From JACCZR01 sp035296565 (GTDB lineage: Bacteria > Actinomycetota > Thermoleophilia > Solirubrobacterales > Thermoleophilaceae), in NCBI GenBank assembly GCA_035296565.1, contig DATHAQ010000010.1, positions 16,162 to 80,161 of the forward strand: a DNA stretch of 64,000 bases. The letters are read 5' to 3'. A program made the translations under genes and the position numbers. The stretch's first letter is position 1. Every line of letters starts with the position of its first letter. Below are positions 52,329 through 60,562 of the stretch, piece by piece. Below the pieces are notes generated by a model, which saw only the letters and a list, made by a program, of their open reading frames with translations, was not told the origin of the DNA and ran no database searches.

Positions 52329-52742
52329 TTACGCAGGTGCGTCTTCTGCGTCGGCCGGAGCGTCCGCCGCCGCACGGGCGGCAACGCGGCCCTCACCCTC
52401 CTCCTCGCGACGCGGCCGGGAGGCAGCCTCGCGGGGAGGCTCCGGCGGAGGAGTGCCGGCCTTCAGGCGGATGATCCGGAAGCGCAGCACGCCATCCATG
52501 ATCCTCAGCGAGTGGCGCAGCCGCTCGAGCAGCGCGTTGTCGCCGTTGAACTGGAAGAGGTGGTAGCCGGCGTCGGCGCGGTGGTCGATCTCGAAGGCGA
52601 GCCGGCGCGAGCCCCAGTCCTGCGATGCCACGACCTCGCCGTCGGCGGAGATCATCGACTCGACCTCCTGGATCACGGCGGACTGGCGGTCCTCCGGGAC
52701 GTTCGGATCGACGAGCAGCATGAGGTCATACAGGTGGGCCAC
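52329..52742 (-). CDS. rpsF: 30S ribosomal protein S6
   Basis: The 137-residue protein has the S6 fold: HLYDLMLLVDPNVPED, SQDWGSRRLAFEIDHRADAGYHLFQF and RLRHSLRIMDGVLRFRIIR. The C-terminal 45 residues are a charged Glu/Arg/Ala tail. Start is GTG, with TAGCCT 9 nt upstream. It heads rpsF-ssb-rpsR-rplI. Confidence 0.96.
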   Translation of the reverse strand: MAHLYDLMLLVDPNVPEDRQSAVIQEVESMISADGEVVASQDWGSRRLAFEIDHRADAGYHLFQFNGDNALLERLRHSLRIMDGVLRFRIIRLKAGTPPPEPPREAASRPRREEEGEGRVAARAAADAPADAEDAPA

Positions 52743-52751
52743 GGCCGCGGA

Positions 52752-52757
52752 AGGCTA
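52752..52757 (-). promoter_or_regulatory. -10 hexamer TAGCCT, leaderless start of rpsF
   Basis: Minus strand TAGCCT, 9 nt, GTG (52740-52742). Confidence 0.5.
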
Positions 52758-52803
52758 GCAACGGCCCGGGGGCGGACACCGGATCGGAGCGGCTTAGGCC
52801 CGC

Positions 52804-53310
52804 ATGGGAAGGCGGCGGCCAGGCGCGGCCTCCGGCTTGTTGAGCCGGGTGCGATGGGGGAACGTCGGGCGGCTGGTCGCGGCGGTCGCCGCCGTCCTGT
52901 TGATCGTGGTCGGGCCCCCGGGTGACGAGAAGGCTCCGCCGCCTCCTCCGGTCGCCGAGCGCTCGGTTCCCAGCACGCCGCCGCGCCTTCGGGGTCCTGA
53001 CGAGCGGCCCCCAGGGAGACGGGCTCGGCCGGCTCGGCGGAAGCGAAAGCCCAGGCACTGGCGAAGCCCCGCGCACAGGCGAAGCCCCGCGCACAGGCGA
53101 CAGATCCGGCGGCCGCGAGCGCGGACGCGCGTGGCGGCACCCGTTCGAGAAATTCCTCACCCGCCTGAGCGTCTTTTCAGAAGGGAGCGCCGTGTCGCTC
53201 CCGCTCGACCCGCTCCGGAGCCGCCCGCGCCGGCGAGCGCTCCAGCCAGGCCGCCACCGAGTTCCCCGCCGCCCCGCAGCGGCGAGTTCTCCCCCGACCC
53301 GGGGCCCTAG
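52804..53310 (+). CDS. Predicted basic, proline-rich single-pass membrane protein
   Basis: The 168-residue frame has an N-terminal basic segment, one transmembrane helix (VGRLVAAVAAVLLIVVG, about 22-38) and a long Arg/Pro-rich region with two RRSPAH units. It ends SGEFSPDPGP. Opposite-strand frames exist, but this one fills the gap and its stop shares CTAG with the convergent Bax-inhibitor-like gene, as in three other real-looking pairs here. It resembles no family I know; the low-complexity content leaves some doubt. Confidence 0.55.
   Translation: MGRRRPGAASGLLSRVRWGNVGRLVAAVAAVLLIVVGPPGDEKAPPPPPVAERSVPSTPPRLRGPDERPPGRRARPARRKRKPRHWRSPAHRRSPAHRRQIRRPRARTRVAAPVREIPHPPERLFRRERRVAPARPAPEPPAPASAPARPPPSSPPPRSGEFSPDPGP
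53061..53096 (+). repeat. 18-bp tandem repeat, two copies
   Basis: gcgaagccccgcgcacag occurs twice in tandem, preceded by a degenerate third copy (53043-53060). In the predicted protein it encodes the RSPAHR unit. Confidence 0.85.
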
Positions 53311-53966
53311 CGGCCGCCGAGGATGTTCAGCAGCGAGATGAAGATGTTGACGATCGACACGAAGATGCCCGTGGCCAGCATGACCGCGTGCTCCTCGGTT
53401 CCGTGCTTGCGCAGGAAGTTGAAGTCGACCAGGATCAGGGCGGCCGAGAGGACGCCGATGACGCCCGAGATGATCGGGTTGCCACCGCCGCCGAAGAGCA
53501 ACATCACGAACGAGATGACGACCGCCCCGAGCACCAGGTAGGAGAGGGGACGCATCCAGCCCGAGAGGTCGCGGTCCCAGGCGAAGCCGGCAGCGCCCAT
53601 GCCCACGGTGATCAGGGCGGCCATGCCCGCGGCCTGGGTGACCACCTGGGGATCGGTGGTCGCGAAGTACTCGATGACCGGGCCGAGGCCCAGGCCGATC
53701 ATCAGCGCCAGCGCGTAGAGCCAGATGACCGCGAACGGGCCCACCCGGAACAGGCGGCCGGGCGCAAACGAGGCGACGAGCAGCATGCCCAGGCCCACGA
53801 ACGAGCAGATGCGGGCGGTGCCGACAGAGAGGTCGCGGCCCAGGAAGGTGCCGAGGGCCAGGAACCCGATCGCCACGGCCACCAGGAACATGACCTGGCC
53901 CAGCAGGCGGGCGGTGGAGATCCGTTCGCGCGGCTGGACGTAGGGCTGCTGTGCGCTGTATTCCAT
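53307..53966 (-). CDS. Bax inhibitor-1/YccA family membrane protein
   Basis: From ATG 53966 the protein has 219 residues and seven helices. The family pattern is seen in SFVGLGMLLVASFAP, the DRDLSGWMRPLSYLVLGAVV loop and helices, and the end VDFNFLRKHGTEEHAVMLATGIFVSIVNIFISLLNILG (the acidic pair that gates BsYetJ-like calcium leak channels is at VDFN). ATG overlaps the GT20 stop (TAATG). Confidence 0.85.
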   Translation of the reverse strand: MEYSAQQPYVQPRERISTARLLGQVMFLVAVAIGFLALGTFLGRDLSVGTARICSFVGLGMLLVASFAPGRLFRVGPFAVIWLYALALMIGLGLGPVIEYFATTDPQVVTQAAGMAALITVGMGAAGFAWDRDLSGWMRPLSYLVLGAVVISFVMLLFGGGGNPIISGVIGVLSAALILVDFNFLRKHGTEEHAVMLATGIFVSIVNIFISLLNILGGR

Positions 53967-55441
53967 TACTGCGACAGAGTAGCTGCCGACTGGGCGCTTC
54001 GCTTGCGCTCGATGTCGGCCAGTTGGTCGTCCACCCAGTCCCCCGGATCGCGCGCGGTGACGATCCGTTTGAGGCCCTGAGCGCGCCACGAGCGCTCCTG
54101 CGCGGACATGGTCAGCGCCCGGTGTATGGCGTCGGCCTGCTCCTGCACATCGAAGGGGTTGACCGACAGCGAGAAGTCCGCCAGCTCCTCGTGTGCCCCC
54201 GTGTTCTCGGACAGCAGTGAGACCCCGTTGCGCTCGTTGACCAGCGGGCCCTCCTTGGCGATCAGGTTCATGCCGTCGAACATGGCGTTGACCATCAGCA
54301 GGTCGTAGTGCTTGTAGCCGGCGATGGCCTCCTCGAGGTTCTCCCGCAGCCGCAGCTCGATCGGCATCCAATCCGTGGTTCCGTGGCGGTGGTTGACCAC
54401 CGCTACCAGCGCCTCGATGCGCTCGAGATACTCGGCGTACTCGGGCACGTCCTGGCGTGATGGGATGAGGTGTGCGATGAAGGTGACCTGCTCGAGGAAC
54501 TCGGGGTGCTGCTCGAGGAAGAGGTCGAAGGCTGTGAAGCCGCGCAGGACGTTCTTGGACAGGTCGGCGCGATCGACGCGCAGGATCAGGTGCTCGCGCC
54601 GGCGACGGAGGATCTCGCGCTCGTAGTCGTGGACCTGGGGGCGCTGGGCGTTGCGCTGGAAGGTGTCGGCCGAGATCGGTAGCGGATAGGCCCGGACCCA
54701 CACCTCGCGGCCGTCGAAGTGGACGATGCCCGCCTCCTCGTCGACCTCCAGGTCGAACAGCTCGCGGCAGCAGAGCAGGAAGTTGCGCCGGTAGGAGCGG
54801 GTGTGGAAGGAGACGATGTCGTTGGACAGGACCCCCTCGTAGATCTCCTCGCGCATGTCGGAGGGCAGCACGCGCCAGGCGTCGGGTTGGGTCCAGGGGA
54901 TGTGGATGAAGTGGTGCAGGAAGATGTCCGGCCGGGCCTCGCGGATGAACTTCGGGGCGATGTAGAGGTGGTAGTCGTGGAGCATCACCACCGCGTCGTC
55001 GGCGACCTCCTCGAGCACCGCCGCGGCCAGATCCTTGTTGACGGCGACGTAGCCGTTCTCGTAGGCGTCGATCTCCTGCCTGCGGATGTCCGGGGCGTTG
55101 GAGAGGTCCCAGAGGTAATGCTGGATGAACCACAGCAGCGGGTTCGCCACCACGTTGTAGAAGGCGTCGTAGGAGTCCACGTCGGACTCCACGAGCTTGA
55201 TCCGGTATGTCACGTCGTCCAGCTCGCAGTCGAAGGAGCGCCCCTCGTGGCGGCGGCTGACCTCGGCGTCCTCCTCGGTCATCGCGGACGCGACCCAGAC
55301 GGCGTCGCGGTGGTGGACGAGGCCGGTCAGCGCCGTGACGAGTCCGCCGCCACCCCTCATGGCCTTCAACTCACCGTCCTCCCGGCTGAAGGTGGCCGGT
55401 CCACGATTGGAGACGAGGACGAGGGGGGTGTCGTGGCTCAC
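53966..55441 (-). CDS. otsA: GT20 family trehalose-6-phosphate synthase-like protein
   Basis: From GTG 55441 the protein has 491 residues. It shows LVLVSNRGPATFSR, GGGGLVTALTGLVHHRDAVWVAS, HDYHLYIAPKFIRE, HIPWTQPDAWRVLP, and DGMNLIAKEGPLVN with GVSLLSENTGAHEEL. These are the GT20 donor and acceptor elements (usual forms DxHL, DGMNLVxKE). It could make trehalose-6-phosphate or a related glucoside such as glucosylglycerol phosphate. No OtsB phosphatase gene is in the window. It follows the TreT-like gene with GTGA overlap. Confidence 0.87.
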   Translation of the reverse strand: MSHDTPLVLVSNRGPATFSREDGELKAMRGGGGLVTALTGLVHHRDAVWVASAMTEEDAEVSRRHEGRSFDCELDDVTYRIKLVESDVDSYDAFYNVVANPLLWFIQHYLWDLSNAPDIRRQEIDAYENGYVAVNKDLAAAVLEEVADDAVVMLHDYHLYIAPKFIREARPDIFLHHFIHIPWTQPDAWRVLPSDMREEIYEGVLSNDIVSFHTRSYRRNFLLCCRELFDLEVDEEAGIVHFDGREVWVRAYPLPISADTFQRNAQRPQVHDYEREILRRRREHLILRVDRADLSKNVLRGFTAFDLFLEQHPEFLEQVTFIAHLIPSRQDVPEYAEYLERIEALVAVVNHRHGTTDWMPIELRLRENLEEAIAGYKHYDLLMVNAMFDGMNLIAKEGPLVNERNGVSLLSENTGAHEELADFSLSVNPFDVQEQADAIHRALTMSAQERSWRAQGLKRIVTARDPGDWVDDQLADIERKRSAQSAATLSQ

Positions 55442-56670
55442 GCGGCTCTTGAGAAGATACGCAGCCAGTCCCGCAGCAGGCGCGGGGTGAGGAAGTTCTG
55501 GCGCACGTGCTCCTTGCCCCCGCGGCCCAGGCGCCGGCCGAGGTCCGGGTCGCGCAGGATGCGCAGGGAGCGGTCGGCGCACTCCTCGGGCGAGGAGACG
55601 AGGTACCCGGTCTCTCCGTCGGTGACCTGGAGCGGGATGCCCCCCACGTCGCCGCCGATGAAGGGACGGGCCTTCCACAGGGCCTCCGAGACGGTCAGCC
55701 CGAAGCCCTCGCGCGTGGACTTCTGAATCACGACGTCCGCCTGGGACTGGAAGGCGTTGACCTCGATGGCCCCTACCTGGTTGAGGTTGTTGAGGATGTG
55801 GACGTCGGGGTCGCCATCGGCGTAGGCCATCGTCGAGTTGAAGAACTCCCAGCCCTCCGGGTCGTCGGTGGCCATGGAGCCGACGAGCGCGAGCTGAACC
55901 TCGGGCATCTCCCGCTTGACCACTCGATACGCGTCGATGACGCCGATGGGGTCCTTCCAGGGGTCGAAGCGCGAGACCTGGCACATCAGCGGCCGGTCGA
56001 CGTCGAGCCCGAACTGCTCGCAGACGAAGGCGGCGTCCTCGGGCGAGAAGGCCATGTTCTTGGGCGAGAGCGGGTCGATGGCCGGCGGGCACAGGTTCAC
56101 CGGCATGCCGTCAAGGCCGGGCAGGACATAGTCCTGCAGGTGGAACACCGACTCGTCGTACCCGCGCACATGCGGGACGATGTGCTCGACGGCGTCCGCA
56201 TCGGGGGTCGAGAGGTCGATGTGGCAGCGCCAGATCCACATTCGGCCGTGCCCGGCCACGTGCCGGCGGATCCCCAACGGCTGGGGATCGTGGACGATGA
56301 TCACGTCCCAGCCCTCGGTGAGCTCCGCGGCGTTCAGCTTGTTGAAGCGCTCGAAGATCTCCCACTCCTCGTCCGAGAGCGAGTCGGGGTTGCCCTGGAG
56401 CGCGTTGTGCAGGCGCTTGGTCACGTTGTAGAACTCCTCGCGTCCGAGCATCACCTGCCATTCGGCCTCGATCCCCACGTCGCTCATCAGCGGGACCAGC
56501 GTGAAGAGGATCTCCGCCACGCCGCCGCCGAACGCGGTGGCGCTCAAATGCAGGACCTTCAGGCCCTGCAAGGGGTCCGCCAGCTCTCGGATCTCGGCGA
56601 TGAGCGGGCGCCCAGCGACGTGGGTGTAGTCCGCCAGGCTCTTCTGCCCGACGGCGATCGGCTGCAGCAT
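55438..56670 (-). CDS. treT: GT4 glycosyltransferase, TreT-like trehalose synthase
   Basis: The 410-residue GT-B enzyme has VLHLSATAFGGGVAEIL near the N-terminus, HDPQPLGIRR, WRCHIDLSTPD, CQVSRFDPWKDPIGVIDAY and the GT4 motif KSTREGFGLTVSEALWKARP (E-x7-E). Length and motifs match TreT, which joins a nucleotide-sugar glucose to free glucose to give trehalose in one step. Its -10 (TAGCCT, 7 nt before ATG) overlaps the stop of the upstream anti-sigma gene. Confidence 0.85.
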   Translation of the reverse strand: MLQPIAVGQKSLADYTHVAGRPLIAEIRELADPLQGLKVLHLSATAFGGGVAEILFTLVPLMSDVGIEAEWQVMLGREEFYNVTKRLHNALQGNPDSLSDEEWEIFERFNKLNAAELTEGWDVIIVHDPQPLGIRRHVAGHGRMWIWRCHIDLSTPDADAVEHIVPHVRGYDESVFHLQDYVLPGLDGMPVNLCPPAIDPLSPKNMAFSPEDAAFVCEQFGLDVDRPLMCQVSRFDPWKDPIGVIDAYRVVKREMPEVQLALVGSMATDDPEGWEFFNSTMAYADGDPDVHILNNLNQVGAIEVNAFQSQADVVIQKSTREGFGLTVSEALWKARPFIGGDVGGIPLQVTDGETGYLVSSPEECADRSLRILRDPDLGRRLGRGGKEHVRQNFLTPRLLRDWLRIFSRAA

Positions 56671-56677
56671 CGCGCGG

Positions 56678-56683
56678 AGGCTA
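56678..56683 (-). promoter_or_regulatory. -10 hexamer TAGCCT, leaderless start of treT
   Basis: Minus strand TAGCCT, 7 nt, ATG. Its TAG is the stop codon of the anti-sigma gene. Confidence 0.5.
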
Positions 56684-57073
56684 GCCCGCGGGCTCCGGCA
56701 GGTACTTCACGAGCTCTGCGCGGCCTTCCTCGAAGCTCGTCTCGTCCACGGTGGCCTCGATGATCGCCCGCCCGAGCTCCTGCTCCGCCGCCGGGTCGGT
56801 GGCCTGGTCCCCGTCGAGCGTGATCACCAGCCGCCGGTCCTCGAGCGCAAAGGAGACGTTCAGCCGGCCCTCGTTGTCGGGGTCGTCCTCCACGAAGTCG
56901 TTAGCGGCCTCGGTGACGGCCAGCTTCAGGTCGGCGACCTCCTCGGGTGACAGCGGGGTGAGCCGGCACACCGCTGAGAGGGCCAGCCGCGCGAGCACGA
57001 GGTGCTCGGGACGGGCCGGGATCGTCAGAGCGACATCGCGATCGGACGCCTGAGCCTCCACGGCGCGGGACAC
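56681..57073 (-). CDS. Anti-sigma factor/serine-protein kinase (HATPase_c_2)
   Basis: From GTG 57073 the protein has 130 residues: ALTIPARPEHLVLARLALSAVC, then EEVADLKLAVTEAANDFVED, the N-box of RsbW/SpoIIAB-type GHKL kinases, and VSFALEDRRLVITLDGDQAT. The G-box region is short. Such kinases bind sigma factors and phosphorylate STAS antagonists like the one at 37569. Start overlaps the inositol-phosphatase-like stop by one base (TAGTG). Confidence 0.85.
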   Translation of the reverse strand: MSRAVEAQASDRDVALTIPARPEHLVLARLALSAVCRLTPLSPEEVADLKLAVTEAANDFVEDDPDNEGRLNVSFALEDRRLVITLDGDQATDPAAEQELGRAIIEATVDETSFEEGRAELVKYLPEPAG

Positions 57074-57972
57074 TATCCCTTCAGCCGCAGGAGCCCTGCC
57101 CCGACGGCCTCGATGATCTGTCCGTGCAGCACCTCGTTGGCACTCGCCACCACGGACATCTGGAACTCGGCTCCGGAGCCCAGCAGCGGCCGCGCGCCGA
57201 GCGGCTCGCCCCGCGCGTCGGTGACGACCACCCCGGCCTCCTCGCAGACGAGTGCCGCGGCGGCAAGGTCGTAGGGCGAGTTGTTGAGCACCGACCCTCC
57301 GCCCACGCGCTCGAACTCCTCGCGCATGCCCGGCACTTCGGAGACGAGGAGCGGGCCCGGCTCGACGTAGGCGTCCAGCTGGCCGGTGGCCACGCGCGTC
57401 ATGTCGAAGGCGGCCGAGCCGAGCTCGAAGGTCCCGCCGCCGACCGAGGACCCGTCGATCAGCTCGGCGAGGACCTCGGTGAGCGCTCGCGCGGGCCGGC
57501 CGCGAAAGCCGTAGGTCCAGAACAGCCGGGAGAGATCCTCGTTCGCCGACAGCGCGCCGCCGGGCGACTCGACCAGTCGGCCCCGTTCGGCCAGGAACAC
57601 CGCGCCGGAGGGAATCTCCACGACGCAGGCCGCGGAGACGTCGGCCATCGTCGGGTCGGGCAGCGGCGCGGCGGCCACGGAGACGCAGCACGACTCCAGC
57701 CCGGCCATGGCCGGTCGAGTGCCGTCGATCGGGTCGACCACCAGGACGTGCTCGGCGCCGCCCTCGGGCTCCACGAGCCCGCGGTCCTCCGAGTAGAAGG
57801 CGAGCTCCGGCGCGCGCTCGGCGAGGAAGCGCTCCAGCTCGGCCTCGGCCTCGTGGTCGATGGCGAAGGTCGGGTCTCCGCCGGCCCCCGCTGCGCCCAA
57901 CACCCGCCCCGCATGGGCCCCGAGGTGCGGCAGCACCCGCTCGCGCAGGGCGAGCGAGAGCTCCCGAATCAG
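57073..57972 (-). CDS. Inositol monophosphatase-family enzyme, proposed CTG start
   Basis: The metal site is seen as YSEDRG, VVDPIDGTRPA and SPYDLAAAALVCEEAG, corresponding to the E / DPIDGT / D residues of lithium-sensitive phosphatases. Substrate may be inositol phosphate, fructose bisphosphate or PAP. The first canonical start (GTG 57936) cuts the conserved first helix; reading on upstream gives IRELSLALRERVLPHLG. The CTG at 57972, 2 nt after the htrA stop, would keep it and give 299 residues. Confidence 0.82.
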   Translation of the reverse strand: MIRELSLALRERVLPHLGAHAGRVLGAAGAGGDPTFAIDHEAEAELERFLAERAPELAFYSEDRGLVEPEGGAEHVLVVDPIDGTRPAMAGLESCCVSVAAAPLPDPTMADVSAACVVEIPSGAVFLAERGRLVESPGGALSANEDLSRLFWTYGFRGRPARALTEVLAELIDGSSVGGGTFELGSAAFDMTRVATGQLDAYVEPGPLLVSEVPGMREEFERVGGGSVLNNSPYDLAAAALVCEEAGVVVTDARGEPLGARPLLGSGAEFQMSVVASANEVLHGQIIEAVGAGLLRLKG

Positions 57973-57974
57973 CG

Positions 57975-59150
57975 CTACGGGCGTCGTGGCGCCTGGACCG
58001 GGCGGCGGGTCAGCTCGACCTTCAGCGTGCGCCGGTCGCCGTCGCGGATGACCTCGAGCTCCACCTCGTCGCCCTCGCTCTTGTGCGCGATGACGTCGGC
58101 AAGGTCCTGGGTCCGGCTCAGCTTCTGGCCGTCGACTGACACGATCACGTCGCCGCCCACCGGGAAGTCCGGAGTGCCCTGGAAGTCGCGCTCGCTCGTG
58201 CCGCCGCGCAGCCCGGCCTTGTCGGCCGGACTGCCCGGCTCGACCTCGGCGACGACCGCGCCGCTGTTCACCGGCACGTCGAGGAAGCGCGCCAGCTGCG
58301 GGAACAGCGGCTGCGCCGAGACGCCGAGGAAGCCGTAGGGCACCCGGCCCCGCGCGCGCAGCTCGCGGATCGAGCGCCGCACGGCGTCGGCGGGGATGGC
58401 GAAGCCGACACCCTCGCCGCCTCCGCTGCGCGAACGGATCTGCGCGTTGATGCCGAGCACGCGCCCCTTCTCGGAGAGCAGCGGCCCGCCGGAGTTGCCG
58501 GGGTTGATGGCGGCGTCGGTCTGGATCGCGTCGCCGATCTGAAACTGCGTGAGCGACTCGATGCTGCGGTCCACGGCGGAGATGACGCCCACCGACAGCG
58601 ACTGCTCCTCGCCGAACGGGCTACCGATGGCGGCCACCGGCTCCCCGACCTTCACGTCGTGCGAGTTGCCGAGCGTGAGTGGCGTGAGCTTGAGGCCGCG
58701 CGGGTCGATCTTTAGCACCGCAACGTCGGCGAACAGGTCGGTGCCCACGATCCGCGCGGGCACCCGGTTGCCGTCGGAGAATCCCACGAACACCTGCCTC
58801 GCCTTGCGCGTGCGCGGCGTCCCGTTGGTGACCACGTGCGCGTTTGTGGCGACGTAGCCCTGCGAGTCGAGCACGAAGCCCGAGCCCTGGCCGCCCTCGC
58901 CCCCCTCCTCGAGCGGGTTGCGCCCTCTGCCCGAGCCGAAGATCGAAGTGATCGTGACCACGCCGGGAGACAGGCGATCGTAGATGGCCTGGGGGTCGAA
59001 CGCTCCGTTCTCGCCCAGGCCCTTGACGACCTCCACCTTGGTGGTCCGGCTCTCGACCTGCTGCGAGCCGGGGCCCGACTCGTCGTCCCCGATCGAGCAG
59101 CCCGCGAGGACGAGCGCGGCCAGCGCCGCGGGGACGATACGGCGGAGCAT
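57975..59150 (-). CDS. HtrA-like serine protease, lipoprotein form with PDZ domain
   Basis: From ATG 59150 the protein has 391 residues. The signal peptide has a lipobox ALVLAGC (Cys about 21), so it is membrane-tethered outside. The trypsin-like triad is NAHVV (His), FADVAVLKI (Asp) and INPGNSGGPL (Ser), followed by a PDZ domain (VPYGFLGVSAQPL ... GDVIVSVDGQKL). It degrades or refolds damaged exported proteins. It follows a two-component system; ATG overlaps the kinase stop (TGATG). Confidence 0.94.
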   Translation of the reverse strand: MLRRIVPAALAALVLAGCSIGDDESGPGSQQVESRTTKVEVVKGLGENGAFDPQAIYDRLSPGVVTITSIFGSGRGRNPLEEGGEGGQGSGFVLDSQGYVATNAHVVTNGTPRTRKARQVFVGFSDGNRVPARIVGTDLFADVAVLKIDPRGLKLTPLTLGNSHDVKVGEPVAAIGSPFGEEQSLSVGVISAVDRSIESLTQFQIGDAIQTDAAINPGNSGGPLLSEKGRVLGINAQIRSRSGGGEGVGFAIPADAVRRSIRELRARGRVPYGFLGVSAQPLFPQLARFLDVPVNSGAVVAEVEPGSPADKAGLRGGTSERDFQGTPDFPVGGDVIVSVDGQKLSRTQDLADVIAHKSEGDEVELEVIRDGDRRTLKVELTRRPVQAPRRP

Positions 59151-60562
59151 CAGGAGTCCTCGGGTGGGAGCTCGAGCGTGAAGGCGGTGCGCCCGGGCCT
59201 GGAGGTGACCGAGATGCCCCCCTCCATGTGCTCGGCCAGCTCCTTGGCGATGGCGAGGCCGAGGCCGGCGCCGGTGGTCGCGTCGCCGGTCCAAAAGCGG
59301 TCGAATACGCGCCCGTCGGTGCCCTGGGTCATGCCCGGGCCAGAATCGGCCACCGTGAACTCGGCGGCCCCGTTGTCGCGGTCCGCGCTCACGGTGACTG
59401 GGGTGCCCTCGGGGGTGTGGCGGAGGGCGTTGTCGAGCAGGATACGCATGATTTGCGCCACCCTTTCGGGATCCGCGCGCGCCTCCACCCCCTCCTCGGG
59501 AAGGTCGAGCGAGAGCGTGGTCCTGTGCCGGGATATGGCCGGCCGGAACTCCTGGGCCACCGAGCGCGCGAGCTCGGCGATGTCGAGCCGTTCGGGGCGC
59601 AGCTCCACCGAGCCGGCATCCAGCCGCGACAGGTCGAGCAGGTCCACTGACAGCTTCTGCAGGCGCTGCACCTGCTCGGCCATCGTCTCCAGGAACTCGC
59701 GCCGGGTGTCCTCGTCGAGCTCCTCGTCGAGCAGCAGCTCGACGAAGCCGGACAGCGAGAAGATCGGCGTGCGCAGCTCGTGCGAGGCGGTGGCCACGAA
59801 CTCCTTCCGCGCCACGTCGACCTGCCGCAGCTGCTGGGCCATCTCGTTGAAGGCGCGAGTCAGCTGGCCGAGCTCGTCGTCGGAGTCGACCGGAAGCGGC
59901 TCGGCGAAGTCGCCCGCCGCGAGCTCCCCGGCGCGGCGCTCGACGCGCCGCACGCGGCGGGCGACCGACTGGGCCACCAGCGTGCCGCCGGCCAGCGCGA
60001 GCAGCAGGGCGACGGCGGTCGCGACGAGGATGCGGTCGCGGACGAAGCCGACCGTCTGCGAGGTGTCCTCGAGGCCCGCCGAGTAGAGCGCGACCCGAAC
60101 CACCTCGTCACCTGTCTTGATCGGCTGCGCGACCTGGGCCAGCTCCTCGCCGCCGAAGCGCAGCGTGCCGGTCTGCAGCCGGCCGGTCGCGACCGCGCGG
60201 CGCGCGAGGTCGTCGTTCCGCGGGTAGCGCACCTGCTCCCGCGAGTCGGTGAGCGGGAAGAAGCTCACCGAGCCCCCGTCGGAGCGCTGGATGGCGAGCA
60301 GTGTCACGCGCGCCTCGGCGTTGTCGGCCAGCGAGCGGACCGTGCGGTCGACCTCGGGGGCCGGGACGTCACCGTTGGTCACGCGGTCGAGCTGGGCGCT
60401 CGAGCCGCGGGCCGCTCGCAGCAGGTCGTCGGTGCGCTGCTCCTCGAGGTTCTGCTGGAGCTGGGGGACGGCGAGGAAGTAGATCGCGGCGGTGGCCAGG
60501 GCCACGACGGCGGCGAACAGCAGCGCGATCTTGTTGCGCAGCGATCCGCCGAGGGGTCTCAT
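59150..60562 (-). CDS. Sensor histidine kinase (HAMP, HisKA, HATPase)
   Basis: The 470-residue kinase has two transmembrane helices (about 12-32 and 178-202) around an extracytoplasmic sensor of about 145 residues, a HAMP domain, the H-box FVATASHELRTPIFSLSGF (phosphorylated His), N-box MRILLDNALRHTPEG, G1 VADSGPGM, and GAGLGLAIAKELAEHM. Together with the regulator and HtrA it resembles MprB-like envelope-stress systems of mycobacteria. ATGA overlap with the regulator. Confidence 0.95.
   Translation of the reverse strand: MRPLGGSLRNKIALLFAAVVALATAAIYFLAVPQLQQNLEEQRTDDLLRAARGSSAQLDRVTNGDVPAPEVDRTVRSLADNAEARVTLLAIQRSDGGSVSFFPLTDSREQVRYPRNDDLARRAVATGRLQTGTLRFGGEELAQVAQPIKTGDEVVRVALYSAGLEDTSQTVGFVRDRILVATAVALLLALAGGTLVAQSVARRVRRVERRAGELAAGDFAEPLPVDSDDELGQLTRAFNEMAQQLRQVDVARKEFVATASHELRTPIFSLSGFVELLLDEELDEDTRREFLETMAEQVQRLQKLSVDLLDLSRLDAGSVELRPERLDIAELARSVAQEFRPAISRHRTTLSLDLPEEGVEARADPERVAQIMRILLDNALRHTPEGTPVTVSADRDNGAAEFTVADSGPGMTQGTDGRVFDRFWTGDATTGAGLGLAIAKELAEHMEGGISVTSRPGRTAFTLELPPEDS

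Noticed and set aside
52673..53160. Minus-strand Ala/Arg-rich frames over the rpsF upstream region
   Set aside because: Low-complexity frames overlapping rpsF and its promoter; the plus-strand frame has a membrane helix and a better end point.
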